Origin: an uncultured bacterium
GTDB taxonomy: Bacteria; Desulfobacterota; BSN033; UBA1163
DNA length: 63,395 nt
Direction of reading: 5' to 3'
NCBI GenBank assembly: GCA_938002255.1
Contig: CALLAL010000030.1
Location: 1-63,395, forward strand
A model generated the notes under the pieces. That model did not search any database, was not told the DNA's origin, and saw nothing but the letters and a program-made list of their open reading frames with translations. Of the stretch, positions 15,992-24,820 are shown in pieces (within the stretch, counting starts at the first letter, position 1; each line of letters opens with the position of its first letter). Position numbers and translations under genes: made by a program.

Positions 15992-18205
15992 ATGGCTGTT
16001 TCAAGAAGAGAGTTTATGAAATTGAGTGGGGCTGGGGCAATTGCGCTTCTATTCGGAGATCAATTTAGAGCCTTTGAGGTAATCGCACAGGAAAAGGGTC
16101 TTGACACCAAGATTGTTCACACGGTTTGTCAGGTCTGTTCAGGTGGATGTGCCATGAAAGCCTACGTCCGGGATGGCCGTTTGGTCGAATTAAGGGGAAA
16201 CCCTGATGACCAGATCAGTCGGGGAATTCTCTGTGTTAAAGGGATTTCGGCAATTCAATGGCTTTATGATCCTGATCGCATCAAGTTTCCCATGAAGCGG
16301 ACCAATCCCCAAAAGGGAATAGGTGTCGATCCGCAGTTTATAAGAATCTCCTGGGATGAGGCTTATGCCACGATTGCTCAGAAATTCAACGAGTATAAAG
16401 AGAAGTTTGGACCCGAATCCATTGCTTTTATCATGAGGCCGCAAAACTTCGCACAACGCCTTGCCAAAGCCATTGGAACACCTAACTATATTTCTCATCA
16501 CAACACCTGTTACACGACCCAAGAGGTTGTTTGGGGAGCTACCGTCACCGGAAAGGGCAAACCCTGGACCCAGGATTATGCAAACGCCAAGTACATCCTT
16601 TCCTTCGGATGGGATATGCCGGGTAAGGCCAAAAATATGCAGACCCAGAACTTTCTTGCTGCCATAGACAAAGGAGCAAAGGTTACTGTCCTCGATCCAA
16701 GATATACTCCAACCGCATCAAAAGCCGATCTCTGGATTCCGATCAAGCCAGGAACAGATTTGGCTTTTGCTTTAGCAATGATCAACGTCATTATTACTCA
16801 GAACCTTTATGACAAACAGTTTGTCGATGATTTTACTGTTGGATTTGATGAAGTGAAAGAGTTTATCAAACCCTATACGCCTCAATGGGCTTCGAAGATT
16901 ACGGAAGTTCCGGCCCAGACGATAGAAAAAGTCGCCAAAGATTTTGCCACTATGAAACCCGCCATCGTCGCTACCCATAAGCGTGATGCCGCCGGGCCCA
17001 ACTATGCCAATTCCTGGAGGCTGGCCCACGCCCAGGTGATTCTCATGGGTCTGGTCGGGACGATTGACCGCCTCGGCGGCCATATTATGGAGCGAATGCC
17101 AAAATTTCCATCGCTCGACTCGGTCTATCCTGCACCCCCCTATCCGAAGCCAAAGGCAGCCCGTGTTGACGGGATGGAGAAATTTCCTCTGCTTCTCAAA
17201 ACAGGAAAAGGGTCGTTCAGCACCTTTCACCGGGCTGTGCTTGAAGGGAAACCCTATCCAATCAAGGCGGCCCTTGTTAGAAAACACAACGTCTTCGCTT
17301 TTCCGGACGCTCCCAGCATGGTAGAGGCCTTGAAGAAACTTGAGTTTATGGTGGTCCTGGATATCCATCCCTCTGAGATGATCCAGCTCGCGGATATTGT
17401 TCTCCCGGATCATCATTTCCTTGAGGGAAGTGCCATTGTCGGTCGCCAATATTTTGGCCTCTATCCCCAGGTTGCCATTCAACAACCTGTGATTAAACCC
17501 CTTTACGAAACGAGAGGATTTCGGTCGATTATCCCCGAGCTTGGAAGGGCTATGGGGCTTGGAGACTATTTCAAAGATGTTTCTCCGGGTGGCTATGATG
17601 AGGCCTGCCTGAAAGCCATTGGCACGTCGATGGAAGAGCTGAAAAAATCGCCTAATGGCCTCTGGGGAGAAGCCAAACCCTTTGTTCCGACCAAAGAGTT
17701 CAATACCCCTTCGAAGAAGATTGAGCTTTATGCATCCGAATTTAAGAAATATGGGTATGATCCTCTCCCGGCTTGGAAAGAAAAGAAAGTTAAACCGTCA
17801 AAAGAATATCCTCTCTATTTTGTGACGACCCGTCCCCCTGTCTTCATCCATTCAACCCTGCAGAATCTTGAATATAACATTCAGATCTATCCTGAGAATT
17901 TGTGCTACATCAATACCGAAACAGCAAAGAAATTAGGGGTGAAAGACGGGGACTATGTAATGGTCGAATCACCTGTCAATAAGATTAAAGTTAAAGCCAA
18001 AGTGACAGAGGGAATTCGACCTGACACCGTCTGTGTGGATCATGGTTTCGGTCACTGGAGTAAAGGAATGACAAAAGCCTACGGCAAGGGTTCAAACGAA
18101 GGGGATCTGATCCCTGCCCAATCTACCCAGGAGATGCTCGATGCCAATGATCCTTCCATGTCAGAAAATATGAATGACCTCTGTGTGAGAGTGTATAAGG
18201 CATAA
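15992..18205 (+). CDS. Tat-exported molybdopterin oxidoreductase catalytic subunit (Psr/Phs/Arr type)
   Basis: 737 residues of the DMSO-reductase superfamily. A Tat signal (SRREFMK) is followed by a [4Fe-4S] site C46-x2-C49-x3-C53-x27-C81. C173 in the HNTCYTT segment is positioned to ligand Mo or W, which favours polysulfide/thiosulfate or arsenate reductase-like relatives over DMSO or TMAO reductases (Ser). The C-terminal MopB-binding domain is present. Genes for a TorD chaperone and a four-cluster ferredoxin subunit follow; no NrfD-type membrane anchor is encoded, so electron entry is unclear. TGAGGAGGTT precedes the ATG. The substrate cannot be fixed from sequence alone. Confidence 0.88.
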   Translation: MAVSRREFMKLSGAGAIALLFGDQFRAFEVIAQEKGLDTKIVHTVCQVCSGGCAMKAYVRDGRLVELRGNPDDQISRGILCVKGISAIQWLYDPDRIKFPMKRTNPQKGIGVDPQFIRISWDEAYATIAQKFNEYKEKFGPESIAFIMRPQNFAQRLAKAIGTPNYISHHNTCYTTQEVVWGATVTGKGKPWTQDYANAKYILSFGWDMPGKAKNMQTQNFLAAIDKGAKVTVLDPRYTPTASKADLWIPIKPGTDLAFALAMINVIITQNLYDKQFVDDFTVGFDEVKEFIKPYTPQWASKITEVPAQTIEKVAKDFATMKPAIVATHKRDAAGPNYANSWRLAHAQVILMGLVGTIDRLGGHIMERMPKFPSLDSVYPAPPYPKPKAARVDGMEKFPLLLKTGKGSFSTFHRAVLEGKPYPIKAALVRKHNVFAFPDAPSMVEALKKLEFMVVLDIHPSEMIQLADIVLPDHHFLEGSAIVGRQYFGLYPQVAIQQPVIKPLYETRGFRSIIPELGRAMGLGDYFKDVSPGGYDEACLKAIGTSMEELKKSPNGLWGEAKPFVPTKEFNTPSKKIELYASEFKKYGYDPLPAWKEKKVKPSKEYPLYFVTTRPPVFIHSTLQNLEYNIQIYPENLCYINTETAKKLGVKDGDYVMVESPVNKIKVKAKVTEGIRPDTVCVDHGFGHWSKGMTKAYGKGSNEGDLIPAQSTQEMLDANDPSMSENMNDLCVRVYKA

Positions 18206-18215
18206 GAAGGAGAAA

Positions 18216-18899
18216 ATGAACCGATCGATTGCTCGAAGTCATGTCTATAATATTCTCTCTCTCTGCTATACCTATCCAGATGAGAAGGTGGGTTCCTGGA
18301 TCATCGAAAAGGATTGGATCAGAGAGTTGAGGGATGCTTTGGGCTGTTTGACCGATGAAACCTTTGAAGAGTACTTTGACTCTTTTGAAAAATTCCTATC
18401 AGGGAAAAGAGAGGAAGTCGGCCTTGAGATGGCTCGAGAGTATACCCGACTCTTTATTAATGGATTTCCCAAGGTCGTCGCTCCTCCCTATGGCTCTGTC
18501 TATCTGGAAAAAGAAGGGCGTGTCTTTGGTAAAACAACTTCAGGGATTTTGCAATTTTACCATAAAACAGGTTTTACCTTAAAGGAAGATCTTGGCGACC
18601 TTCCCGACCACATCGCCCATGAACTTGAATTTATGGGAATCCTGACAGCTCAAGAAGCGGAAGCCACAGGAACAGAAAGAGTAAGATTGGAAGAAGTCCA
18701 GATGAACTTCTTGTCCCAATATCTCCTCTCCTGGATCCCTGCTTTCTGTGGAAAGGTGAAACAGGATAGCCGATTGGCTTTTTATCAGACTTTGGCTGAC
18801 CTGACGGGAGAGTTTCTTCAATTGGAAAAAAATTATCTGGGGATTCCTGAAGAGGTGAATACCCAGCAAACGATTGATTCCGAAATCAGAGGAGGTTGA
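18216..18899 (+). CDS. TorD/NarJ-family molybdoenzyme maturation chaperone
   Basis: 227 residues, all-helical, with the diagnostic DLPDHIAHELEFMGIL motif and the APPYGSVYLEKEGRVFG segment of the TorD/DmsD family. Such proteins bind the Tat signal of the catalytic subunit and help insert the molybdopterin cofactor before export. The gene lies 10 bases after the catalytic subunit and ends just before the Fe-S subunit start, in one operon. Confidence 0.9.
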   Translation: MNRSIARSHVYNILSLCYTYPDEKVGSWIIEKDWIRELRDALGCLTDETFEEYFDSFEKFLSGKREEVGLEMAREYTRLFINGFPKVVAPPYGSVYLEKEGRVFGKTTSGILQFYHKTGFTLKEDLGDLPDHIAHELEFMGILTAQEAEATGTERVRLEEVQMNFLSQYLLSWIPAFCGKVKQDSRLAFYQTLADLTGEFLQLEKNYLGIPEEVNTQQTIDSEIRGG

Positions 18900-18901
18900 A
18901 C

Positions 18902-19483
18902 ATGGCAAAACGATATGCAATGGTAATCGATTTAAGGCGATGTGTGGGGTGCAACGCGTGTACCGTAGCCTGCAAGCAGGAATGGCCCGATAAGATCCCC
19001 CCAGGGGAATTTCGTACGAAAATTAAAGAGATTGAAAGTGGGAAATACCCCAATGTAAAGATGGTTTATCGCAGAACGGCCTGCATGCACTGTGCGGATG
19101 CGCCCTGTGTTAAAGCCTGTCCGGTTGAACCGATCAAGGCTTCACGGAAAACGCCCGAAGGGATCACAATTGTCGATGAGAAGCTCTGCATCCAGTGCGG
19201 CGCGTGTGTTGAAGCCTGTCCCTATAAAGTTCGTTACTTAAATACAGACAATAAAATTAATGACAAAGCTGATTCCTGCAATTTCTGCTATCCCCGGCTT
19301 CAGAAAGGGGAAAAACCTGCCTGTACGATTAACTGTGTAGGGAAAGTATTTACCTTTGGTGAAATCAATGATCCAGAGGTACAGAAGAAGTTAAAATTAG
19401 CGAAACCTCTCAAACCCGAATTTAAGACAAAACCTTCTGTCTATTACATCCCCTTCGGTACCCGAAAATGGGATACGATTTAA
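18902..19483 (+). CDS. Four-cluster [4Fe-4S] electron-transfer subunit (PsrB/DmsB type)
   Basis: 193 residues from the ATG at 18902 (AGGAGG six bases upstream; the in-frame ATG at 18896 is less likely). The first motif is C14-x2-C17-x2-C20-x3-C24, followed by CMHCADAPCVKACP, CIQCGACVEACP and CNFCYPRLQKGEKPAC, giving the 16 cysteines of DmsB/PsrB/TtrB-type subunits. It carries electrons to or from the molybdopterin subunit. It has no signal of its own and should be co-exported with the Tat partner. Confidence 0.92.
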   Translation: MAKRYAMVIDLRRCVGCNACTVACKQEWPDKIPPGEFRTKIKEIESGKYPNVKMVYRRTACMHCADAPCVKACPVEPIKASRKTPEGITIVDEKLCIQCGACVEACPYKVRYLNTDNKINDKADSCNFCYPRLQKGEKPACTINCVGKVFTFGEINDPEVQKKLKLAKPLKPEFKTKPSVYYIPFGTRKWDTI

Positions 19484-19554
19484 GATAAGGGAACCCCCAT
19501 TCAACCTTAGTGACGGGGGAAATAGGTTTTCATCTTCTGGAAAGATAGTTAGGG

Positions 19555-19603
19555 AACAGGCACCCCTTGTGGATCTCATTCAAAAAGGGATGCCTGTTTT
19601 TTT
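19555..19603 (+). terminator. Rho-independent terminator of the molybdoenzyme operon
   Basis: AACAGGCACCCCTT (19555-19568) pairs with AAGGGATGCCTGTT (19585-19598) with one mismatch and is followed by seven T. It lies between convergent genes and overlaps the stop codon of the gene on the other strand. Confidence 0.8.
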
Positions 19604-20510
19604 AGGCAATCAGGTCGGGACGGGGGATTTCGGACTCGCAGGGGACTCCAGTTTGACAGAGGCCGCAGGCGGGTGGCGGATTCTGTAAACCATAACTGAG
19701 CCGTTTTACATTTAATGGTTCGGAATGGATGTATTCATGGCATTTGTCTTTATCATGGCCGTTTTCCGTGATGGCTCCAGCAGGACATCTCGGGATACAC
19801 TTTCCGCATTTTTCATTTCGAAAGAGAAGGCAATTCTCTTTGTAATGGCGATGTTTCTTCTCTGTAGGAGTCAATTTTAAAAGAGTGACCACACTTCCTA
19901 TCCTGACAGCGATCCCTTTGGGAGTAATAAAACCGTCATTGAGGCTAAAGGTTCCAAGTCCGCAGGCATAAGCTACATGACGCTCTGACCAGGGAGAGGC
20001 CCATCCTACTTTTTCATCATGAATGAATTGAAACGAGGGCATCAGGATAGGAGCAACAGCCACGAAACCCAAATCTTCAAGAAATCCAACCACATGCCTT
20101 CGCAGGCCATTGTTGCAGGTTTCACCAAAATCCCTTGTGTAAGCCCAGAGTTTTGATGGAAAACGATCTTCTTTCCGGTTGCTCTTTCTTGTATCTTCTG
20201 CAGTGGGCAAAATCCATGAAATGACGCTGATCTGCTCTACCTCCGGCAGAAGAAGTTCCTTACCTTTTTCCTTCAAGGCATGAGCGATGATCTCTCTCGG
20301 AGTAAGATGAAAGGAACCAATAATCCTTTTATAATCGAAAAAGAGGGAATCCAATCCAGAGGCAAACCCGACCAGGGGTTCTTCCCAATATCTTCCGTGA
20401 TCCAGTTGGATTCTTCGGTTCTGCACACTTTCATGGATGAAGTTTTTGATAAGTTGTTCGAGGACCTGGTTGGGATCCTTAAGGAAAACAACTTTATCTT
20501 CTTTTGTCAT
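19602..20510 (-). CDS. QueG-like 4Fe-4S protein
   Basis: 302 residues. The C-terminal half has two [4Fe-4S] motifs (CLLFRNEKCGKCIPRCP, then C...CGLCQTGVPCES) and the middle has the WSERHVAYACGLGTFSLNDGFITPKG segment seen in epoxyqueuosine-reductase-like proteins. It is shorter and more divergent than QueG, so tRNA modification is not assured; relatives serve as Fe-S reductases in several pathways. AGGAG precedes the ATG. It converges on the molybdoenzyme operon. Confidence 0.75.
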   Translation of the reverse strand: MTKEDKVVFLKDPNQVLEQLIKNFIHESVQNRRIQLDHGRYWEEPLVGFASGLDSLFFDYKRIIGSFHLTPREIIAHALKEKGKELLLPEVEQISVISWILPTAEDTRKSNRKEDRFPSKLWAYTRDFGETCNNGLRRHVVGFLEDLGFVAVAPILMPSFQFIHDEKVGWASPWSERHVAYACGLGTFSLNDGFITPKGIAVRIGSVVTLLKLTPTEKKHRHYKENCLLFRNEKCGKCIPRCPAGAITENGHDKDKCHEYIHSEPLNVKRLSYGLQNPPPACGLCQTGVPCESEIPRPDLIA

Positions 20511-20617
20511 CCGTTGCTCCTGCCCTCAGGTTTAAATGTGAATCAGGTTACTTAACCTATTGATTTAATTGGCCATACTTGAGTCACCCAATGGACTTAA
20601 CAAACACAATAAACCTT

Positions 20618-21046
20618 TCAATCCTTCTCCATATTCGTTACATCGAACCCCCTTTTTTCATGAAACCCTTCCAATTTACAACGATATTCCTCAATGGCCA
20701 GTCTTAGTGCATCCATAGCGATCGTGAAACAGGGGGTTTTTTCTTTGGGCAACTGAGCAAGGATTTCTTTTGACGTTTCCTCAGATATTTTGATGGCTTC
20801 TTCAATCGAGGCACCTTTAATCCGATCCGTCAGGATGGAACTGGTTGCTATGGCTGCCCCACATCCGAAAGTCTTAAATTTTGCATCGACAATCTTATCA
20901 CCATCCACTTTAATATACATTTGCATAATGTCACCGCAGGAGGCATTACCCACTGTGCCAACCCCATCGGGATTGGAAATTTCACCAACGTTATTCGGAT
21001 TCTGAAAGTGTTCGATTAAGAATTTTGGATACTTAGCCATAATCAA
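20618..21046 (-). CDS. IscU/NifU-type Fe-S cluster scaffold
   Basis: 142 residues with the three scaffold cysteines in [17 protein letters not shown] and [12 protein letters not shown] contexts. The third site differs from the usual HCS, and the C-terminus carries an extra approximately 15-residue tail. It would hold nascent [2Fe-2S]/[4Fe-4S] clusters. The gene overlaps cysE by 4 bases, but no cysteine desulfurase lies beside it. A second scaffold gene is at 52123-52512. Confidence 0.9.
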   Translation of the reverse strand: MIMAKYPKFLIEHFQNPNNVGEISNPDGVGTVGNASCGDIMQMYIKVDGDKIVDAKFKTFGCGAAIATSSILTDRIKGASIEEAIKISEETSKEILAQLPKEKTPCFTIAMDALRLAIEEYRCKLEGFHEKRGFDVTNMEKD

Positions 21047-21720
21047 TCCTCACTGGGAATGGTTTTGCTATTCAGATCTTCCAGCCTTTCCAATCGTTTG
21101 ACTCTTTCCTCCAGTTTATTGTGGAGCTGGAGAAGCATCTTTACGATATCTGATAAGGGATCCGGAAGATTTCCATGTTCAAAGTCAAGTTCCACTTTCT
21201 CGGGAGTTAAGGACTCTACAATCCGGCCTGGAACTCCTACAACCGTGGCTCCTGGAGGAACGGGTTTCACCACAACCGACCCCGATCCAATTCTGGCTCC
21301 ATCGCCTACCGTGATGGCCCCAAGGATAATGGCATTCGAACCGACCACGACTCGGTTTCCAAGGGTAGGGTGACGTTTCTTCTTTTCGAGCGTCGTGCCT
21401 CCGAGGACCACGCCTTTGTAAATCAAACAGTCATCCCCAATTTCGGCTGTTTCGCCAATGACCACACCCATGCCGTGGTCGATGAAAAGCCGTCTGCCAA
21501 TTTTTACACCCGGGTGAATTTCAATGCCGGTAATCCAACGGCTGAAATGAGAGATCAACCGGGCAAGGGTAAACCATTTCCGAAGATAGAGAGCATGAGC
21601 AATGCGGTGAAACCAGATCGCATGAAGTCCCGGGTAGCACAGGAGGATCTCTACATAATTCTTGGCAGCAGGATCCCGTTCTTTAATTGTGTGAATATCT
21701 TCCTTCAACCGCTCGAACAT
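21043..21720 (-). CDS. cysE: Serine O-acetyltransferase
   Basis: 225 residues. Left-handed beta-helix acetyltransferase with [24 protein letters not shown] and [14 protein letters not shown] motifs; catalytic His in the DHGMG and RHPT segments. It makes O-acetylserine from serine and acetyl-CoA, the substrate of cysteine synthase. The short N-terminus resembles EpsC/NifP-type enzymes. The overlap with the Fe-S scaffold gene suggests coupling of cysteine supply to Fe-S assembly. Confidence 0.93.
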   Translation of the reverse strand: MFERLKEDIHTIKERDPAAKNYVEILLCYPGLHAIWFHRIAHALYLRKWFTLARLISHFSRWITGIEIHPGVKIGRRLFIDHGMGVVIGETAEIGDDCLIYKGVVLGGTTLEKKKRHPTLGNRVVVGSNAIILGAITVGDGARIGSGSVVVKPVPPGATVVGVPGRIVESLTPEKVELDFEHGNLPDPLSDIVKMLLQLHNKLEERVKRLERLEDLNSKTIPSED

Positions 21721-21897
21721 GCGGTTAACCTGTCCCTGAAGAAACTATGGAATCCGGTTACCATTCTAACTCAATTCAGGGGATAAAAACAATGTAAGGT
21801 TCAATTTGTTTTTTTTGCAACTCCTGTGTGAAAGACATCCTCTTGTGGGATTAGAGAGGCAGCCTAACGACGGGGATGTGTAGCAGAGGGTGGAGGT

Positions 21898-22407
21898 TTA
21901 CTTTTTAATAAAAGCGGTCTTTTCATCAAATTGCTTCCAGAAAGCCTCATCAACCTTCTTCCAGTTCTCTCCCCAGTGAGCATTAAAAAATCCTCCGAGT
22001 TTCTCCAACAGGCGACTCCATCCTGGCAGATATTCATACTTCAAGACATCTTCGAGGAAGGGGACAACCTCCCCCAATTTCTCTTTGGGTAAATAAGCCC
22101 TGGCTCCCTTCTCAATGGATTTCCGTAAAGACTCTGTATTGAGGGAATGGGCGGTGAGCATGACCACGGGAAAATGACGGCTGACGGCAAGATCGAGTAG
22201 ATCAAACCCCCGAACGCCCATAATGTCAAGGATGACAAGATCATAGGTCAGGGTCATCATCCTCTCGACTGCTTCCTGATACGTCGTGGCTTTATCAAAA
22301 CGACATTGAGGGGCGGCTTCCTTGATTTCCTCCTCGAGAAGTGTGAGGACATCTGGTTCATCGTCCACGGCAAGAATCAATTTATGATTTAAGATAGATT
22401 CTTTCAA
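21898..22407 (-). CDS. Receiver-domain protein with conserved C-terminal extension (copy 1)
   Basis: 169 residues. CheY-like receiver with AVDDEPDV, phospho-acceptor in VILDIMGVRGFD, MLTAHSL and YLPKEKLG; followed by a approximately 45-residue tail (YLPGW...FFNAHWGENW) shared with the next gene and with the hybrid kinase at 23506. There is no DNA-binding domain. The three copies probably act in one phosphorelay; output unknown. Confidence 0.82.
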   Translation of the reverse strand: MKESILNHKLILAVDDEPDVLTLLEEEIKEAAPQCRFDKATTYQEAVERMMTLTYDLVILDIMGVRGFDLLDLAVSRHFPVVMLTAHSLNTESLRKSIEKGARAYLPKEKLGEVVPFLEDVLKYEYLPGWSRLLEKLGGFFNAHWGENWKKVDEAFWKQFDEKTAFIKK

Positions 22408-22442
22408 TATGGCTTCCTCCTTCCCAGCATTTCATTTTGGCA

Positions 22443-22943
22443 TCAATCGCTCGAAATCTTACCCCACTCCTGCCATTTCATCCCTGTCTTCTTTTCCCAA
22501 TCCGATTCGAATCGAGAATCAAAGAACCCTTTCAATTTGTCCATCAACTTTTTCCATCCTGGGAGATAGTCCAATTTTAAGGTATCCTCAAGAAAAGGCA
22601 CAATCTCTCCCAATTTTTCTTTGGGGAGATAAGCCCGTGCCTTCATCTCAAAGGAGCGTTTTAACGCCTCGGGGCTGAGGGCATGGGCTGTCAGCATGGC
22701 AACCCGAAGGTTTCGGCTTACCGCTAATTCGAGAAGATCAAACCCCCGAACGCCCATGATATCAAGGATGACAATGTCATAAGGATTGGATTTAATTTTT
22801 TCGGCAGCCTCTTCAAAGGTTGTTGCCTTTTCAAAGTGACAACTGGGTGCAGCTTCCTTGATCTCCTCCTCCAGAAGAGTTAACACATCCGGTTCATCGT
22901 CAACCGCCAGAATCCTCTTCCCATCCAATATCGATGTCGCCAT
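22443..22943 (-). CDS. Receiver-domain protein with conserved C-terminal extension (copy 2)
   Basis: 166 residues, strongly similar to the protein at 21898-22407 over its whole length: AVDDEPDV, VILDIMGVRGFD, MLTAHAL, YLPKEKLG, then the YLPGW...FESDWEKKTGMKWQEW tail. The two lie 35 bases apart in the same orientation, which suggests tandem duplication. A good sigma-70 promoter lies upstream (22982-23010). Confidence 0.83.
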   Translation of the reverse strand: MATSILDGKRILAVDDEPDVLTLLEEEIKEAAPSCHFEKATTFEEAAEKIKSNPYDIVILDIMGVRGFDLLELAVSRNLRVAMLTAHALSPEALKRSFEMKARAYLPKEKLGEIVPFLEDTLKLDYLPGWKKLMDKLKGFFDSRFESDWEKKTGMKWQEWGKISSD

Positions 22944-23505
22944 ATTCTACCCATCCTTTTCTTTGAACATTTTCGTATCTACCTATAGATGAAACCTGAA
23001 AATCTGTCAAGTAAAAAAACTTGATTATTTAAAAAGCTCTGGTATATTGGGATAAAGTGTTGCGATGGGGTAAGGGGATGATACGTTTCTTGAGCGGATG
23101 GTTAGGTCTGAGTCTGAATGAACACATCAGTCCCTATCTCGAAGATTTCCCCCTTCTCTCAAATATATTTTTCGGAAGATCAACTTTTCCAAGCTTGTCT
23201 CCGAGCCAATCGAAATGATGGAACAGGGATTTTCTTCCCTTTACACTTATTGTATTTCGGCACCTTTGACGGTTCAAGACCTATGCCCAGAGAGATGGGT
23301 TTTAGATTTCTGTGAGGAGTGAACGAGGCCGGTGCCTTCCGACGACCCAGCTCTCTGCCCGAGAAAAATTTCCGCGTGCTCCAATTGTAAAAAATAGACG
23401 ACAGTTATTCATCGGGGAGAAACCCCTTCTGCCTGTTATTTCAAATTCGATTAAGGTCCTTGTGTCACATGTTATAATCCTATAAAATGAATAGGTGGCT
23501 CCACC
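22944..23505. other. 562-bp intergenic region between divergent receiver and hybrid-kinase genes
   Basis: Apart from the leftward promoter at 22982-23010 I find no intact gene. Several short frames on both strands are broken by stops. The stretch could include decayed coding sequence upstream of the hybrid kinase, but no family is recognisable. Confidence 0.4.
22982..23010 (-). promoter_or_regulatory. Sigma-70-type promoter for the two receiver genes
   Basis: On the minus strand TTGACA is followed after 17 bases by TATAGG, about 40 bases before the ATG at 22943. Confidence 0.65.
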
Positions 23506-24762
23506 ATGAAAATTAAAGAACAGCTGTTTGACCTTCTCATCCATGATCTTCGTGGTCCTCTCTCGATTGCTTCAACCAGCGCCAACAACCTGCTCCATAA
23601 ATCAGAGCGATATGGTCCTCTAACCAATCAGCAGAAGAGAGTCCTGGAGGTCATCTTGAGGAATGTTCGCAAATCTCAGACCCTCGTCCAGCAGATGGTC
23701 CAGCTCCTCCTCTCGGAAGAGAAGTTATTCCACCATAGACCCTTCTCCATTCAAGAAGCCTTAAAAGATTCACTGGTAGAAGCTCTCGAGACCCTGATGC
23801 CGGACGAGGCTTTTTCAGAGATTGAGAAGGACGAAGAATTCCAGCGCATGCTCCAGGACCATGGAATTAAGATTGAGTTTACTGGGAAGTACTGTAACTC
23901 TCCTTTCTGCCACGATCCGGATAAGTTTCGGCAGATTTTGATCAATTTAATTAGCAATGCTCTCAAATACAGGCGGAATCTTGTTCGGGTTTGCATAAGC
24001 GGTGAAGATGACCTTTTCGTCTCAGTTGAGGATGACGGTCCGGGAATCCCTTTGGGAAAAGAGGAGGCCATCTTTGAACGTTTCTTCCAGTTTAACGAGA
24101 AGAAACGAACGGAGATCCCGGGTTTAGGACTCGGGCTCATCGGTGTAAAGGTTATGGTGGAGGCGATGGGTGGGGAGATCCGATTCGTCAGTCTCAAAGA
24201 TACGGGAACCTGTTTCACGATTAGAATTCCTGCGATTCCGTCAGTCAATGAGTCTGAAAAGGTAAAAAAGTCCGTTTTGGAAGGTAAAAAGGTTTTAGCC
24301 GTGGATGATGAACCGGACGTTCTGGAGGTTCTGGAAGAGGAAATCCGGGGGGCCTGCCCTTCGTGTAAGATTGACAAGGCAACCACTTTTGAGGAAGCAG
24401 AACAATTGTTGAAGTCAAATCATTATGATATCGTTATCCTCGATATCATGGGAATTAAAGGTTTCGATCTTCTGGAACTGGCAGTCAGCCGGAATTTCCG
24501 GGTGGCCATGCTCACCTCCCATGCTCTCTCTTCGGAGGCACTTAAACGTTCCTTTCAACTGAAGGCCCGATCCTATCTCCCCAAGGAGAAACTGGGTGAG
24601 ATTGTTCCTTTCCTCGAAGATGTATTAACCTATGAATATCTCCCCGGATGGAATCTCCTTTATGAAAAGTTGAAAAGTTATTTTAACGGAAAGTTCGGGC
24701 CTGATTGGGAGAAGAAAACCGGTCTGGACTGGCATGAATGGATTAAGAGCAAGAACCGGTAA
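23506..24762 (+). CDS. Soluble hybrid histidine kinase with C-terminal receiver of the same type
   Basis: 418 residues with no membrane segment and no N-terminal sensor. HisKA H-box HDLRGPLS at about residues 13-20, HATPase with NLISNALKYRRN, DDGPGI and GLGLGLIG motifs, then a receiver (AVDDEPDV, VILDIMGIKGFD, YLPKEKLG) and the YLPGW...DWEKKTGLDWHEW tail shared with the two stand-alone proteins encoded divergently. AGGTGG lies seven bases before the ATG. The sensor input is probably supplied by another protein. Confidence 0.87.
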   Translation: MKIKEQLFDLLIHDLRGPLSIASTSANNLLHKSERYGPLTNQQKRVLEVILRNVRKSQTLVQQMVQLLLSEEKLFHHRPFSIQEALKDSLVEALETLMPDEAFSEIEKDEEFQRMLQDHGIKIEFTGKYCNSPFCHDPDKFRQILINLISNALKYRRNLVRVCISGEDDLFVSVEDDGPGIPLGKEEAIFERFFQFNEKKRTEIPGLGLGLIGVKVMVEAMGGEIRFVSLKDTGTCFTIRIPAIPSVNESEKVKKSVLEGKKVLAVDDEPDVLEVLEEEIRGACPSCKIDKATTFEEAEQLLKSNHYDIVILDIMGIKGFDLLELAVSRNFRVAMLTSHALSSEALKRSFQLKARSYLPKEKLGEIVPFLEDVLTYEYLPGWNLLYEKLKSYFNGKFGPDWEKKTGLDWHEWIKSKNR

Positions 24763-24820
24763 AAAATTTATGAGTCGATAAGGCCACCGGCAGGAAAACC
24801 GACTATGTTTGTCCCCCCCT

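Noticed and set aside
16772-17485. 237-codon minus-strand frame inside the molybdoenzyme gene
   Set aside because: Antisense shadow of a clear molybdopterin oxidoreductase.
23042-23065. Sigma-54-like GG...TTGC pattern before the hybrid kinase
   Set aside because: It fits only when the first base and flanks are ignored, and lies over 430 bases from the start codon.
23118-23544. Short frames on both strands before the hybrid kinase
   Set aside because: Interrupted by stops, no ribosome-binding site and no family resemblance.
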